Positions 8,825 to 17,627 are shown, numbered from the stretch's first letter. The stretch is DNA of 64,000 nucleotides from an uncultured Acidobacteriia bacterium (GCA_903907865.1 CAIVPR010000090.1:50763-114762); one strand, 5' to 3'. The notes: generated from the sequence alone by a model not told the origin. Program-made: numbers and translations.

Positions 8825-9781
8825 TTGTCGAAACTCATCAAACCAGCAATCATCGCAGTGGCATTGCTCAGCGGGATTCACCCCGCAGTGGCCGCCACCT
8901 TCACCTACACGAACATCGTCGATTCCAGCGCGACCTACACGCAGCCCTACGGAATCAACAACTCCGGGACCATCGTCGGCCAGGTGTCGGGAGGTTCCAT
9001 AACCGGCCAGCAGACCTTCCAGTATTCGAGCGGGAACTTTACAATCGTGACCCCGCCCGGCGCCGACACGTCTTACGGCGTGACATGGGGTGCCATCAGC
9101 AACAACGGAGAGATCGTCGGCAATTACGTCACCACGGGGACGGGACTCTCGAAGGGCTTCTCGGACATCGGCGGAACGTATTCCAGTTTTGCGGTCAGTG
9201 GCGCGGCGCTGACGGAGCCCACGGGCGTCAACAACAGCGGTGTCATCGTAGGCGACTACTACAAGAACAGTAGCTACAGTGGGTTCATTGACACCGCTGG
9301 TGCGATCACCACGATCTCGAAGCCAACGGGAGCCACCTTCCTGTGGGCGACCGGAATCAACGACGCGGGCACAGTGGTAGGTTACTACAGAGACTCCAGC
9401 AGCATCACGCATGGCTTCACGCTCTCTGGGAGTACGTTCACGTCTTTCGATCAACCGGGTGCGACCGGCACGGAAATCATCGGGATCAATAACTCAGGGA
9501 ACATGTTGGTCAGCTCTTCGCTCGGCAACTTCTTCTACGGCGGAGGCAGCTTCACGGCGATCTCGGTGCCCGGGTCCAGCGACACTTATATCCGCAGCCT
9601 CAACGACTCGAACCAGATCGTCGGATCCTACGACACGGCCTCGTGCGGCAGCTGCGGCAACATCGGCTTTCTTGCGACGATGAACGCCTCCGGCGCGCCC
9701 GAACCTGGCACCATCGAATTGCTGACCGGAGCCGCCTTGGCTGCCGGAGCGTTTGTGCGCCGCCGCACGCGTGTCGTCTGA
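8825..9781 (+). CDS. HAF-repeat PEP-CTERM exported protein
   Basis: The 318-residue protein has a signal peptide (ending HPAVAATF), then about six ~45-residue repeats with the core I-N-x-x-G-x-I-V-G (INNSGTIVGQ, SNNGEIVGNY, VNNSGVIVGDY, INDAGTVVGYY and relatives), as in the HAF extracellular repeat family. It ends with a PEP-CTERM sorting signal: the PEP motif (GAPEPGTIELL), a hydrophobic stretch and a basic tail RRRTRVV, recognised by exosortase. The start is TTG with a strong GGAGG upstream that lies in a hairpin. It is expected at the cell surface; its molecular role is unknown. No exosortase gene is in the window. Confidence 0.88.
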   Translation: MSKLIKPAIIAVALLSGIHPAVAATFTYTNIVDSSATYTQPYGINNSGTIVGQVSGGSITGQQTFQYSSGNFTIVTPPGADTSYGVTWGAISNNGEIVGNYVTTGTGLSKGFSDIGGTYSSFAVSGAALTEPTGVNNSGVIVGDYYKNSSYSGFIDTAGAITTISKPTGATFLWATGINDAGTVVGYYRDSSSITHGFTLSGSTFTSFDQPGATGTEIIGINNSGNMLVSSSLGNFFYGGGSFTAISVPGSSDTYIRSLNDSNQIVGSYDTASCGSCGNIGFLATMNASGAPEPGTIELLTGAALAAGAFVRRRTRVV

Positions 9782-9793
9782 TTCCGTTTCCGG

Positions 9794-9813
9794 GGGCTGT
9801 CTTTGGGCAGCCC
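9794..9813 (+). terminator. Probable weak intrinsic terminator
   Basis: GGGCTG and CAGCCC form a short hairpin just after the PEP-CTERM gene, followed by TCAATTT rather than a clean T run. Placement fits transcript ending, but the T tract is poor. Confidence 0.45.
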
Positions 9814-9867
9814 TCAATTTCCCGAACCCCGCGGACTTCCGAAAACGTCTACCATGGGAGTTTGCCC

Positions 9868-10842
9868 ATGCTTTCCATCGTCGTCCCCATCCACAACGAG
9901 GAACACTCGATCCTCCCCCTCTACGACCGCCTGACCGCTGTCCTTACAGCCGTCGGTCGCCCTTGGGAAATCCTCTTCATCGACGACGCCTCCACCGACC
10001 GCAGCATCGAACTGCTGACCAATCTCGTCCAGACCGACCCGCAGCTCAAAGTGATCCGCCTCAGGCGCAATTTCGGCCAGACCGCCGCGCTCCAGGCCGG
10101 CTTCCACGCGGCAGCGGGCGACGTCGTCATCGCCATGGACGGAGACCTCCAGCACGCCCCCGAGGACATCCCGGCCCTGCTGGCCAAGATCGACGAAGGC
10201 TACGACATCGCCAGCGGCTGGCGCAAGGAACGCATCGACAACGCCATTACCCGGAAGATCCCGTCGCGCATCGCAAACTGGATGATGTCGAAGGCATCGG
10301 GCATTGACCTCCGCGACTTCGGCACCACCTTCAAGGCCTACCGCGCCGAAGTCCTGAAGGAGGTGCATCTCTACGGCGAGCTCCACCGCTTCATCCCGGC
10401 ATTGGCCAGCATGTATGGCGCGCGGGTTTGCGAGGTGCCGATCCAGAACCCGCCGCGCGTCGCCGGGGAGTCGCATTACGGACTTGGCCGCACCTTCCGG
10501 GTGCTTTTTGACATCCTCACCATCCGCTTCCTGCTGAAGTACTACACGCGACCGATGCACTTCTTCGGCGCCTTCGGCTTGATCGGCACCTTGCTGGGGT
10601 CGGTGATCCTCGGCTACTGTCTCGTGGTGAAGCTCGTCTACCGGATGGACATCTTCATCGAACACGGCCCCCTGATGGTGGCCGGCGCTCTGCTGCTCGT
10701 GGTCGGGCTGATGATGTTTAGCACCGGGCTGATCGGGGAATTGGTGATGCGGACGTATTTCGAATCCCAGGACCGCCGGATTTACGCAGTGCGCGAAATC
10801 CTCACGCAGAAACCCGAGGACCGGGTCGTACAACCGCGCTAG
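9868..10842 (+). CDS. Family 2 glycosyltransferase, DPM1/ArnC-like with two membrane segments
   Basis: The 324-residue protein begins SIVVPIHNEEHSI and contains IDDASTDRS and AMDGDLQHAPED, the nucleotide-sugar and metal-binding motifs of GT2 polyprenyl-phosphate glycosyltransferases, then a QNPPRVAGESHYGLG block, and two C-terminal transmembrane segments (about residues 225-290). Such enzymes move a sugar from a nucleotide donor to undecaprenyl phosphate for envelope glycans. ATG 9868 is the first start that keeps the conserved N-terminus. Its last 41 bases overlap, tail to tail, the end of the LodB-like gene on the other strand. Confidence 0.9.
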   Translation: MLSIVVPIHNEEHSILPLYDRLTAVLTAVGRPWEILFIDDASTDRSIELLTNLVQTDPQLKVIRLRRNFGQTAALQAGFHAAAGDVVIAMDGDLQHAPEDIPALLAKIDEGYDIASGWRKERIDNAITRKIPSRIANWMMSKASGIDLRDFGTTFKAYRAEVLKEVHLYGELHRFIPALASMYGARVCEVPIQNPPRVAGESHYGLGRTFRVLFDILTIRFLLKYYTRPMHFFGAFGLIGTLLGSVILGYCLVVKLVYRMDIFIEHGPLMVAGALLLVVGLMMFSTGLIGELVMRTYFESQDRRIYAVREILTQKPEDRVVQPR

Positions 10843-11884
10843 GCATCGGATATCGCCGCGCCCGCCAGAACGGAGCGTCGGGCCAGCGGTCCTCCATCGC
10901 ATAGTGCAGATGCCTCTGCGCCCGGTAGTGCGCGAAGTCCGCCCGGACCGACTCCGCATATTCCTCCAGCGCACCGCTACGCCCCCGTTTGTGCTGGTCA
11001 AGGGCGGCAGCGGCCAGCCGGGCATGCCGGAGCGCCTTGAAAATCCCCCGTCCCGACAGCGGGTCGTAGGTCGAAGCCGAATCGCCCACGGCTACCCAGT
11101 TTTCGCCCACAATCCGGTCCCGCAAGGACGACGACGCCCGAACCACCTGCGACCCCCGCAGCTTCGCGCCAGCCATGCGCCGATTGGTCAACGGAGCCAC
11201 TGCCAGTTGTTCGCCCACAACGATTCCTTCGTCGCGGTAGATCTCGGGCGACGTGAAGAACATGCCGACCGCAGTCCCTCCAGGTACAGCCGAGGAATAC
11301 CACCAGCCGCCGGGAGTGGTTTCGATCAGAGTCCGAAGGTCGAGCCGCCCTTCGCCTTGAAGTTCCATCCGTAGCACGATGGCGACCATCGCATCGTCGA
11401 CCTCGCGCCCATTGGACCCGGCAAGGCGGATACCGTTCGCACCCGAGGCATCCACAATGGTCCCGACCGCAACCCCGCCCGGCTTCCACGAATTGCCCCG
11501 GATCAATTCCACGCCAGCCGCCGACGCCTCGGCAACCAACATCGCATCGAATCGCGTCCGGTCCACGTGCCAACCGGTACCGTGCAGATTGCCGATGAAA
11601 TCGCTCTCCAAGGCTTCGCCATGCCCCCATGCCGACACGATTCCCGGCGCTGCCAAGGGCTCGGTGCCCAGAAAGTTTTCGAACAATCCCAGTTCCCGCA
11701 GCACCGGATTGATCTCCGGCGGCAGTGTCTCGCCGGGGGGCGTTTGCGCGGGTGGGTTCGATAGATGCAGCGCCACCGACCAGCCGGATCGCGCCAGGCA
11801 GAGTGCCGTGGTCGCACCCGCCGGCCCGCCTCCGATCACCGTAAAATCATGCGCCGCGTTCAACAAATCCATTCTAACTTTCAT
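10802..11884 (-). CDS. LodB-like FAD-dependent oxidoreductase (tryptophan-halogenase-like), partner of LodA-like oxidase
   Basis: The ~360-residue flavoprotein has an N-terminal FAD-binding fold (FTVIGGGPAGATTALCLARS) and the second FAD motif VAVGDSASTYDPLSGRGIFKAL near the C-terminus, as in the PCMH/tryptophan-halogenase-like group. The LodB and GoxB proteins of this group are needed to form the cysteine-tryptophylquinone cofactor of the companion oxidase. It is divergent from a LodA-like gene with start codons only 27 bases apart, which supports that assignment. ATG 11884 is used; ATG 11872 (MDLLNAAHDF) is an equally good start. The frame is open far upstream but overlaps the LodA gene. Confidence 0.85.
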   Translation of the reverse strand: MKVRMDLLNAAHDFTVIGGGPAGATTALCLARSGWSVALHLSNPPAQTPPGETLPPEINPVLRELGLFENFLGTEPLAAPGIVSAWGHGEALESDFIGNLHGTGWHVDRTRFDAMLVAEASAAGVELIRGNSWKPGGVAVGTIVDASGANGIRLAGSNGREVDDAMVAIVLRMELQGEGRLDLRTLIETTPGGWWYSSAVPGGTAVGMFFTSPEIYRDEGIVVGEQLAVAPLTNRRMAGAKLRGSQVVRASSSLRDRIVGENWVAVGDSASTYDPLSGRGIFKALRHARLAAAALDQHKRGRSGALEEYAESVRADFAHYRAQRHLHYAMEDRWPDAPFWRARRYPMPSAVVRPGPRVSA

Positions 11885-11911
11885 GTAGAATGGGTCGAGT
11901 TGAGAATTGAC

Positions 11912-13810
11912 ATGAACCTCGAATCCATAGTTGAAGCCAGAATTCACCCCGGCATTGGCGTTGCGCGCGTGGGAAACAGCGAAGAATACTTCATTGGACC
12001 CGAGGTCCCCAACCCGGTCCCACCCCCGCCTGGCGGATACCGCGATGCCCAAGGCCACCTCAAGCGCCAAGCCGCCCGGTTCCGGATTTTCGGCTATGAC
12101 GTCCACGGAAACGTGGTGGGTGAACTGACGGCCGAGTACGCGGCGGTCGAATGGACGGTTCATGTCGCCAACAAGAAGGCCGCCTGGTACAGCTTCGATG
12201 CCGCTTTGGACCTGCCAGAAGCCGCCACCCTCCAGTCCCCCCGCCGCAACTCCCAAATCCAAGGCGCGGACCGGGAGCAGTTGGTGATCGATCCCGGCCC
12301 GCGCACGGTTTCCGGTCCCGGGGCGACCGCGAGCCCGTTCGACACCGGCACCTTTTTCGGGCACAAGGTGGATCTGGGCGGAATCCATACCGACGATGCC
12401 GGTCGGCTGATCTTCCTCGGCGGCTACGGGAAATCCGGCAGCCCGCTCCCCGGCTACACGCTCACAACCTTTGCCAACAACGGCGGCTGGCACGACGACA
12501 CCTCCGACGGCCCTGTCACGGCCACTGTCACCATCGGCGACCGCGTTCTGACAGCGGATCCGGCCTGGGTGGTCACCGGACCCCCGAATTATTCCCCCGA
12601 CCTCATCACGCCCCAGACCATGTACGATGTCATGCAGGACGCGCTCAACGGCCAGCTGGTCAAGCTCCCCAAGACCCCGTCGTTCACCAACGATATCCTC
12701 CCGTTGCTCAGCCAGTTCAACGATGCGCAGTGGGTCAACAAAGGCTTCCTGGCCCAGTTCGGCTGGGGGGCTCCCAACGATTTTCTAGATCCGGCCCTCC
12801 TGGCCAAGCTCGCCACGAAACCAACTGCCGACGCCGGGTCCACCACCGGAGCCATGAAGGGCGACCCTTACGGCGAGTTGCGCCGCCAGATTTTCAACTC
12901 CTTCCGCAATCCGGGCGCGGCCCAGTTCGTTCCCCAGGCGTGGCCGCCGATCTACGGCGACGCCTTTGGCAGCTTCACCCCCAGCCCGCGGGACGGCTTC
13001 GCGGTCACTCAAACCTTGTACAACTACCTGCAGCAGTGGGCCCTCGGCAATTTCGAGGCCGACTACAATCCGACAGCCACGCCGCCTCAGTCGCTTGACG
13101 ATGTCGACCCGGCCCTCCGACCGGCCGCGTTGGACAAGGCCGCCCTGCACTTCTGCATGGGTGGACCCTTCCATCCGGGTTGCGAAATGACGTGGCCCAT
13201 GCGCCAGCCCCAGATGTACCGCGCACCCTTCCGTCTCCGCCAGCACCCGGACTCGGCGGGCCGGGACGGCATGGACTACGGCGAATTCCTCACCCAGGCA
13301 ACCGTGACATCTTTCGACGGTCCCCTTTCGGCAAGCGGGCCGGGGGACATCACCAAATGGATGGCCGTGCCGTGGCAGAGCGACACCGCAAGCTGCCGCG
13401 CGGGATACGGAATCCCGCCCTTTCCGGCAGACCAGTTCATTCCAACCTTCTGGCCCTCCCGAGTGCCCAACAACGTGCTCACCGAGGAGTCGTACAAGAT
13501 TGTCATCGACGCTTCCCAGCCGATGGACGTACGCCAGGCCGCGTTCCAATACCGGCCGTTCTGGCTCCGCCGCTTGCGCATGAACGATCCCCGCATCGAA
13601 CAGATCACCCGCATGATCCACGTTTTCGGCGCTTTGGCTGTGATCGAGCGCCGCGAATTCGACGCCGGGCCGGAGTTTCCCGCCGTCATGTACGTGGCGA
13701 CCGGGCCGCACGAGTCGGAGTTGTTAAAAGCCGGGCATGCCGGGGATGAAGGGTCGTCGGTTACTGCCGACTTCGCCAATGCGAGGTTCGGCGGCCTGCG
13801 GAGACACTAG
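11912..13810 (+). CDS. LodA/GoxA-family CTQ-dependent amino-acid oxidase
   Basis: This 632-residue protein begins with the family hallmark IHPGIGVARVGNSEEYFIGPE, followed by an RIFGYD block. Family members are quinoproteins that oxidise lysine (LodA) or glycine (GoxA) with release of H2O2, often acting as antimicrobials. The cofactor cysteine is probably C415 in FCMGGPFHPGCE and the cofactor tryptophan W488 in VPWQSDTASC, 73 residues apart, close to the known LodA spacing. A second cysteine follows C415 by nine residues. The gene lies head to head with a LodB-like flavoprotein, instead of the usual co-directional lodAB order. No signal peptide is seen. The substrate is unknown. Confidence 0.88.
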   Translation: MNLESIVEARIHPGIGVARVGNSEEYFIGPEVPNPVPPPPGGYRDAQGHLKRQAARFRIFGYDVHGNVVGELTAEYAAVEWTVHVANKKAAWYSFDAALDLPEAATLQSPRRNSQIQGADREQLVIDPGPRTVSGPGATASPFDTGTFFGHKVDLGGIHTDDAGRLIFLGGYGKSGSPLPGYTLTTFANNGGWHDDTSDGPVTATVTIGDRVLTADPAWVVTGPPNYSPDLITPQTMYDVMQDALNGQLVKLPKTPSFTNDILPLLSQFNDAQWVNKGFLAQFGWGAPNDFLDPALLAKLATKPTADAGSTTGAMKGDPYGELRRQIFNSFRNPGAAQFVPQAWPPIYGDAFGSFTPSPRDGFAVTQTLYNYLQQWALGNFEADYNPTATPPQSLDDVDPALRPAALDKAALHFCMGGPFHPGCEMTWPMRQPQMYRAPFRLRQHPDSAGRDGMDYGEFLTQATVTSFDGPLSASGPGDITKWMAVPWQSDTASCRAGYGIPPFPADQFIPTFWPSRVPNNVLTEESYKIVIDASQPMDVRQAAFQYRPFWLRRLRMNDPRIEQITRMIHVFGALAVIERREFDAGPEFPAVMYVATGPHESELLKAGHAGDEGSSVTADFANARFGGLRRH

Positions 13811-13821
13811 ATCCGATCTAA

Positions 13822-13859
13822 ACTTTGTATTGCAAAGTGCGTTCGAATGCCCGTATAAT
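13822..13859 (+). promoter_or_regulatory. Promoter with palindromic operator over the -35 region
   Basis: A perfect TATAAT box lies at 13854-13859 with TTGCAA (13830-13835) 18 bases upstream. The palindrome ACTTTG-N5-CAAAGT (13822-13838) covers the -35. The expected transcription start falls at about 13866, the A of the ATG, so the mRNA may be leaderless. A near-identical palindrome lies at 14870-14886, at the uppS start. The co-transcribed winged-helix regulator is the likely binder. Confidence 0.65.
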
Positions 13860-13865
13860 AGCCTC

Positions 13866-14480
13866 ATGGCGGTACTGCGGCCAATTCGGGCGTCGGCTCC
13901 AGAGCCGGTGGGACTCCACCACCAGGCGATGGACAACCTGCGCTACATCCGCAGCACCATGGAAAATGCCGGGTCGTTCACGGCGGTTCCGGGCGTCGGC
14001 GGGATGGTGATGGGCGCGACGGCCTGCCTCGCGGCCTTCGCGGCGCACTTGAGCCGCAGTCCTAAGGCTTGGCTCGGCATCTGGGCGTTCGAACTGGCAT
14101 TGGCGATTTCCATCGGCTTGGCTTTTTCGGCACGAAAGGCTGTTCGGAACGGATCGTCGCTCCTGTCGAGGGCGTTTCGGCGTTTCGTCCTTGCAATGGT
14201 GCCTGCGGTTGCCTCGGGTGCGCTGCTGACTTTCGTGCTCTACCGCAGCGGGAACCATGCCCTGATTCCGGCAGTGTGGCTGCTTCTTTACGGAGTGAGC
14301 GTGTCGTCGGGCGGAGCGTTTTCGGTCCGCGTCGTGCCGTTGATGGGAGCGTGTTTCCTCGCCATCGGGAGTGTGGCGGCCTTGGCCCCTGCGTCTTGGG
14401 CCGACGCGCTGATGGCAATCGGTTTCGGCGGGCTGCACCTTGTGTTTGGATTCGTGATCGCGAAGGACTTTGGCGGATAA
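13866..14480 (+). CDS. Multi-pass membrane protein of unknown function
   Basis: The 204-residue protein has a soluble N-terminus with [22 protein letters not shown], then about five to six hydrophobic segments and a charged loop of arginines and serines around residue 110. The N-terminal RYIRxxME segment before the membrane part is recognisable, but no function can be named. It is followed 2 bases later by a winged-helix regulator and then uppS, suggesting one transcription unit with an envelope theme. The start ATG 13866 lies 6 bases after a perfect TATAAT; upstream in-frame sequence is also open and encodes NFVLQSA, similar to the N-terminus of the uppS product. Confidence 0.75.
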   Translation: MAVLRPIRASAPEPVGLHHQAMDNLRYIRSTMENAGSFTAVPGVGGMVMGATACLAAFAAHLSRSPKAWLGIWAFELALAISIGLAFSARKAVRNGSSLLSRAFRRFVLAMVPAVASGALLTFVLYRSGNHALIPAVWLLLYGVSVSSGGAFSVRVVPLMGACFLAIGSVAALAPASWADALMAIGFGGLHLVFGFVIAKDFGG

Positions 14481-14482
14481 CT

Positions 14483-14836
14483 ATGCTGAAACTCAAACTT
14501 GCTCCGGTGGCTGGGCCTGTCGTCGTATCGGCGGGGTCGGGCGCGCGTGCTTTGGACAAGGTGATCCACGAGAGGCTGCGCTTGGGAATCGTCAGCGCAC
14601 TTTCCGTCAACGAAACCCTGACCTTCAAGGATTTGAAGAAGATCCTCTCCACAACCGACGGCAACCTCAGCGTCCACGCCCGCAAGTTGGAGGAAGCCGG
14701 TTACATCGAGTGCGCCAAGATGTTCGAAGGCCGCGTTCCCCGCACGGAATACAAGCTCACGGACAAAGGTCGGGACGCCATGGCCGGTTATCTCAGCCAT
14801 ATGGAAGCGCTGATCCGCGCCACCCGGGGCGAATAG
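14483..14836 (+). CDS. Winged-helix transcriptional regulator (ArsR/MarR/PadR-like)
   Basis: The 117-residue protein contains a winged helix-turn-helix from about residue 28 to 105: [20 protein letters not shown], then [20 protein letters not shown] as the recognition helix region, and the wing [19 protein letters not shown]. This is the form of small dimeric regulators that bind palindromes. It lies between a membrane protein gene and uppS. The duplicated ACTTTG-N5-CAAAG(T/C) palindrome in front of the operon and at the uppS start is the obvious candidate site, which would mean negative autoregulation (inference). Confidence 0.88.
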   Translation: MLKLKLAPVAGPVVVSAGSGARALDKVIHERLRLGIVSALSVNETLTFKDLKKILSTTDGNLSVHARKLEEAGYIECAKMFEGRVPRTEYKLTDKGRDAMAGYLSHMEALIRATRGE

Positions 14837-14865
14837 GGCGGGTCCAAAAGGAAAAAAATTTCCCC

Positions 14866-15612
14866 ATGAACTTTGCATTACAAAGCGCATTGCATGTCGC
14901 CGTCATCATGGACGGCAATGGCCGATGGGCGACCCTGCGCGGATTGCCCCGCATGGCCGGACACCAAGCCGGATCGGAAGCCCTGCGCCGCGCCGTGGAG
15001 GCTGCGCCGGATCTTGGCGTTACAGCGCTCACCGCCTACGCGTTCTCCTGCGACAATTGGAAGCGCCCGGCAGAGGAGGTCGACGCCATCATGGCGCTAC
15101 TCGGCTGGTATTTGCGGGATGAGATTCCCCGCATGCTGGCGGACCGCGTTCGATTGTCCGTGATCGGTCGGCGTGACAGGCTTCCCGATTCCCTGGTGGG
15201 CGTCATCGACGAAGCCGAGGCGGCAACCCGCGGTTGCAACCGGCTCCATCTGCGCCTCGCGATCGATTATTCCGCCCGCGAATCCATCCTCACCGCCACC
15301 GGATTGTGCGGTGGCGGAACCAACGTCACACCCGAGCGCTTCGAGCAAACGCTGGCCGCAACCCATCGTGGCGGTCCGCAACCGGTCGATCTCCTCATCC
15401 GTACCGGCGGGGAGCAGCGCCTGAGCGACTTCCTCCTGTGGGAATGCGCCTACGCCGAACTGGTCTTCATCCGACGGATGTGGCCCGATTTCGGCGGGTC
15501 CGACTTGGCCAAAGCTGTCACCGAATTCCGCCGGCGGGAACGCAGGTTCGGGGATGTTCCCGCGCCGCCGATTCCCGTGCCCGTCCTCGGGCAGGAGCGC
15601 TGGCTGCACTAA
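14866..15612 (+). CDS. uppS: Isoprenyl (undecaprenyl) diphosphate synthase
   Basis: The 248-residue protein is a cis-prenyltransferase. It has the catalytic block [13 protein letters not shown] (Asp16 binding Mg2+ and pyrophosphate), the [11 protein letters not shown] helix, [11 protein letters not shown] (most family members have STENW; here C-D replaces T-E), and the late [22 protein letters not shown] motif. It makes the C55 carrier lipid for peptidoglycan and other glycans. Members from this phylum often have paralogues, so this could be a dedicated copy. The first codons contain a regulatory palindrome, an unusual site that could let a repressor block the message at its start. A good AAAAGGA ribosome binding site precedes the ATG. 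Confidence 0.88.
   Translation: MNFALQSALHVAVIMDGNGRWATLRGLPRMAGHQAGSEALRRAVEAAPDLGVTALTAYAFSCDNWKRPAEEVDAIMALLGWYLRDEIPRMLADRVRLSVIGRRDRLPDSLVGVIDEAEAATRGCNRLHLRLAIDYSARESILTATGLCGGGTNVTPERFEQTLAATHRGGPQPVDLLIRTGGEQRLSDFLLWECAYAELVFIRRMWPDFGGSDLAKAVTEFRRRERRFGDVPAPPIPVPVLGQERWLH
14870..14886 (+). promoter_or_regulatory. Second copy of the winged-helix operator, inside the uppS start
   Basis: ACTTTG-N5-CAAAGC begins at the fifth base of uppS and matches the palindrome at 13822-13838 except in the spacer and last base. The similarity continues for a few more bases (GCG versus GCGCATTG). An operator in this place could act as a roadblock or control an internal promoter. Confidence 0.55.
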
Positions 15613-15760
15613 CCCTCCGCCGTTGAAATCCCTGATACGAAACCTCTTAGCCGCACCGTGCCACACGGGTGGCAGTACACGCCAAACGGGATTCCAGGCT
15701 ATACTGGAGGGCATAGCTGATCGTTTCTCTGGTGCTTGTCCTGAATCGCAATGATCGACT

Positions 15761-15799
15761 GGGCTGCGCGGCAAGAACTGCGGCGGCCCTTTTTCTTTT
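15761..15799 (+). terminator. Probable intrinsic terminator after uppS
   Basis: GGGCTGC and GCGGCCC can pair (one G-U) around an internal loop and are followed by TTTTT C TTTT. It lies in the 261-base gap between uppS and the cold-shock gene. It could also be an attenuator in the cold-shock leader. Nothing else is recognised in that gap. Confidence 0.55.
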
Positions 15800-15873
15800 G
15801 GGCACCCGGCGACGGGCGAGCGGGCGGTAGTTGGAGAAACCTCCAAGCTGTGATTTTCAATTGAGGTTTGGGT

Positions 15874-16077
15874 ATGAAAGAAAGAGGCACGGTGAAGTGG
15901 TTCAATGCGGCCAAGGGGTTCGGGTTCATCCAACGCCAATCAGGCGAGGATGTATTCGTTCACTTTTCGGCCATCGAGTCGAGCGGATACCGCTCGTTGG
16001 ATGAGGGTGCGCAAGTCGAGTTCGAGGTTACGACTGGTCCCAAGGGGCTTCAGGCGTCGAACGTTTCGGCAGTCTAA
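15874..16077 (+). CDS. Cold-shock domain protein (CspA family)
   Basis: The 67-residue protein is a single cold-shock domain with both RNA-binding motifs: KGFGFIQ (RNP1) and DVFVHFSAI (RNP2), preceded by [11 protein letters not shown] and ending in the usual [10 protein letters not shown]. It binds single-stranded RNA and DNA and acts as an RNA chaperone. ATG 15874 is favoured over the TTG two codons upstream because it gives the standard length. It is followed by a structured gap and then infA; pairing a cold-shock protein with IF-1 makes sense as both act on mRNA at initiation. Confidence 0.97.
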   Translation: MKERGTVKWFNAAKGFGFIQRQSGEDVFVHFSAIESSGYRSLDEGAQVEFEVTTGPKGLQASNVSAV

Positions 16078-16094
16078 CGCATCCGCGCAGGGAT

Positions 16095-16150
16095 TGGCCG
16101 GCTCTTCTTACGGTGACCTTCGTGTCGCCGACAAAAAAGGGAGCCGGCCA
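16095..16150 (+). ncRNA. Nested stem structure between cold-shock gene and infA
   Basis: A perfect 10-base inverted repeat, TGGCCGGCTC (16095-16104) and GAGCCGGCCA (16141-16150), encloses a second hairpin, CGGTGAC (16111-16117) with GTCGCCG (16124-16130, one G-U). It begins 18 bases after the cold-shock stop and ends 68 bases before infA. It lacks a T tract, so it is not a standard terminator; a processing, stability or translation element is possible. Confidence 0.5.
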
Positions 16151-16218
16151 CTTCCACCACAAGCGGCCCAGTTCGGCATCAACGGCAGAGATGCCGCGAT
16201 ACAAAATACAGAGGTGGA

Positions 16219-16437
16219 ATGAGCAAGGAAGACAGCATCGAAGTAACCGGAACCGTGTTGGAGAAATTCCCCAGCGGTCTGTTCAGTGTCCAGTTGGAAC
16301 ATGAGCGCGTAGTTCTTGCGCACTTGGCCGGCCGTTTGCGTCGCAACCGCATCCGTGTCCTGGCCGGCGACAAGGTCACCATGGAGCTCTCCCCATACGA
16401 CTTGACCAAAGGCCGGATCACTTTCCGCCACCGGTAA
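16219..16437 (+). CDS. infA: Translation initiation factor IF-1
   Basis: The 72-residue protein is a standard-length IF-1: [20 protein letters not shown], then the S1/OB-fold motif [20 protein letters not shown], ending RHR. It binds the ribosomal A site during initiation. The gene stands apart from a ribosomal-protein cluster and follows a cold-shock gene. Solitary infA copies are common in bacteria with more than one IF-1; whether this is the only copy cannot be seen from here. Confidence 0.96.
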   Translation: MSKEDSIEVTGTVLEKFPSGLFSVQLEHERVVLAHLAGRLRRNRIRVLAGDKVTMELSPYDLTKGRITFRHR

Positions 16438-16493
16438 AAAAAGTCGAAGAGACCGGGAGAAAAATTCCGCGGCCCGGCACTATACAAGAAGAC

Positions 16494-17627
16494 ATGGTCA
16501 AAGCCCTATTTGTCTTCGGAACTCGCCCGGAAGCCATCAAACTCTGCCCGCTGATCCTGCACCTGCAGGGTCGCGGGGATTCCTTCGATGTACGAACGGT
16601 TGTCACGGCCCAGCACCGCCAGATGCTGGACCAAGTCCTGGCAGCCTTCCGCATAACCCCCGACTACGATCTCAACCTGATGACGCCGGGCCAGACCTTG
16701 GCCTCGGCCTCGTCCCGCATGCTCGCGGCCTTGGAGCCCGTGCTGGCCGAAGCGCGCCCGGACATTGTCTATGTCCAAGGCGACACCACCACGACGCTGT
16801 GTGGCGCATTGGCGGCGTTCTACGCCCGGATTCCCGTTGGTCATATTGAGGCCGGACTCCGCACCGGCGATATTGCCCAGCCGTTTCCCGAAGAGATGAA
16901 CCGCGTCCTTACCGGGCGCCTCGCATCGATCCACTTTGCCGCCACAGACGGGGCCCGCCAAAATCTGTTGCGGGAAGGCGTCTCCGACCGCGACATCCAT
17001 GTGACGGGAAATACCGGGATCGACGCGGTGCTACACGTCCGGGACCATCTCGACCAGGGCACACTGGCAGGCTCCGATTGGACCTTCCTCGACCCCGCCA
17101 AGCCGCTCATACTGGTCACAGCCCATCGCCGTGAAAGCTTCGGCGACGGTTTTGAGAACATCTGCCGGGCCATCCGCCGGATCGCGGCACGCGGCGACGT
17201 CCAGGTCGTCTACCCGGTTCACCGGAATCCGAATGTGCAGGGCCCAGTCCACAGGCATCTGACCGACGTCCCGGGAATCCATCTAATTGAACCGCTGGAC
17301 TACGTTCCGTTCGTGGATTTGATGCGGCGCGCGACGATACTGCTGACCGACTCCGGTGGCGTCCAGGAGGAAGGTCCGTCACTGGGCAAGCCGATCATTG
17401 TGATGCGCGAGAAAACGGAGCGACCCGAGGCGGTCGAGGCTGGAACGGTGCGCTTGGCGGGCACCGACGAGGAACGGATCGTCGCCGAGGTTTGCCGACT
17501 GCTGGATGACGCTGCCGCGCGCGACGCCATGTCGCGGGTGCACAATCCATACGGAGACGGCTTGGCCAGCCATCGCATCGCGGACGCCACTTTGGCCTAC
17601 TTCCGCACACGCGGCGGCACGGTGTGA
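16494..17627 (+). CDS. wecB: UDP-N-acetylglucosamine 2-epimerase (non-hydrolysing)
   Basis: The 377-residue protein has the family start [19 protein letters not shown] and the motifs [43 protein letters not shown] and [17 protein letters not shown]. It interconverts UDP-GlcNAc and UDP-ManNAc for envelope or capsular polysaccharide. Length and all catalytic residues look complete. A TATACA box lies a few bases upstream of the ATG. The gene stands alone here, without other polysaccharide genes beside it. Confidence 0.96.
   Translation: MVKALFVFGTRPEAIKLCPLILHLQGRGDSFDVRTVVTAQHRQMLDQVLAAFRITPDYDLNLMTPGQTLASASSRMLAALEPVLAEARPDIVYVQGDTTTTLCGALAAFYARIPVGHIEAGLRTGDIAQPFPEEMNRVLTGRLASIHFAATDGARQNLLREGVSDRDIHVTGNTGIDAVLHVRDHLDQGTLAGSDWTFLDPAKPLILVTAHRRESFGDGFENICRAIRRIAARGDVQVVYPVHRNPNVQGPVHRHLTDVPGIHLIEPLDYVPFVDLMRRATILLTDSGGVQEEGPSLGKPIIVMREKTERPEAVEAGTVRLAGTDEERIVAEVCRLLDDAAARDAMSRVHNPYGDGLASHRIADATLAYFRTRGGTV

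Noticed and set aside
11885..12493. N-terminal extension of the LodB-like flavoprotein
   Set aside because: It is antisense to the LodA-like gene; the Rossmann fold starts near 11850.
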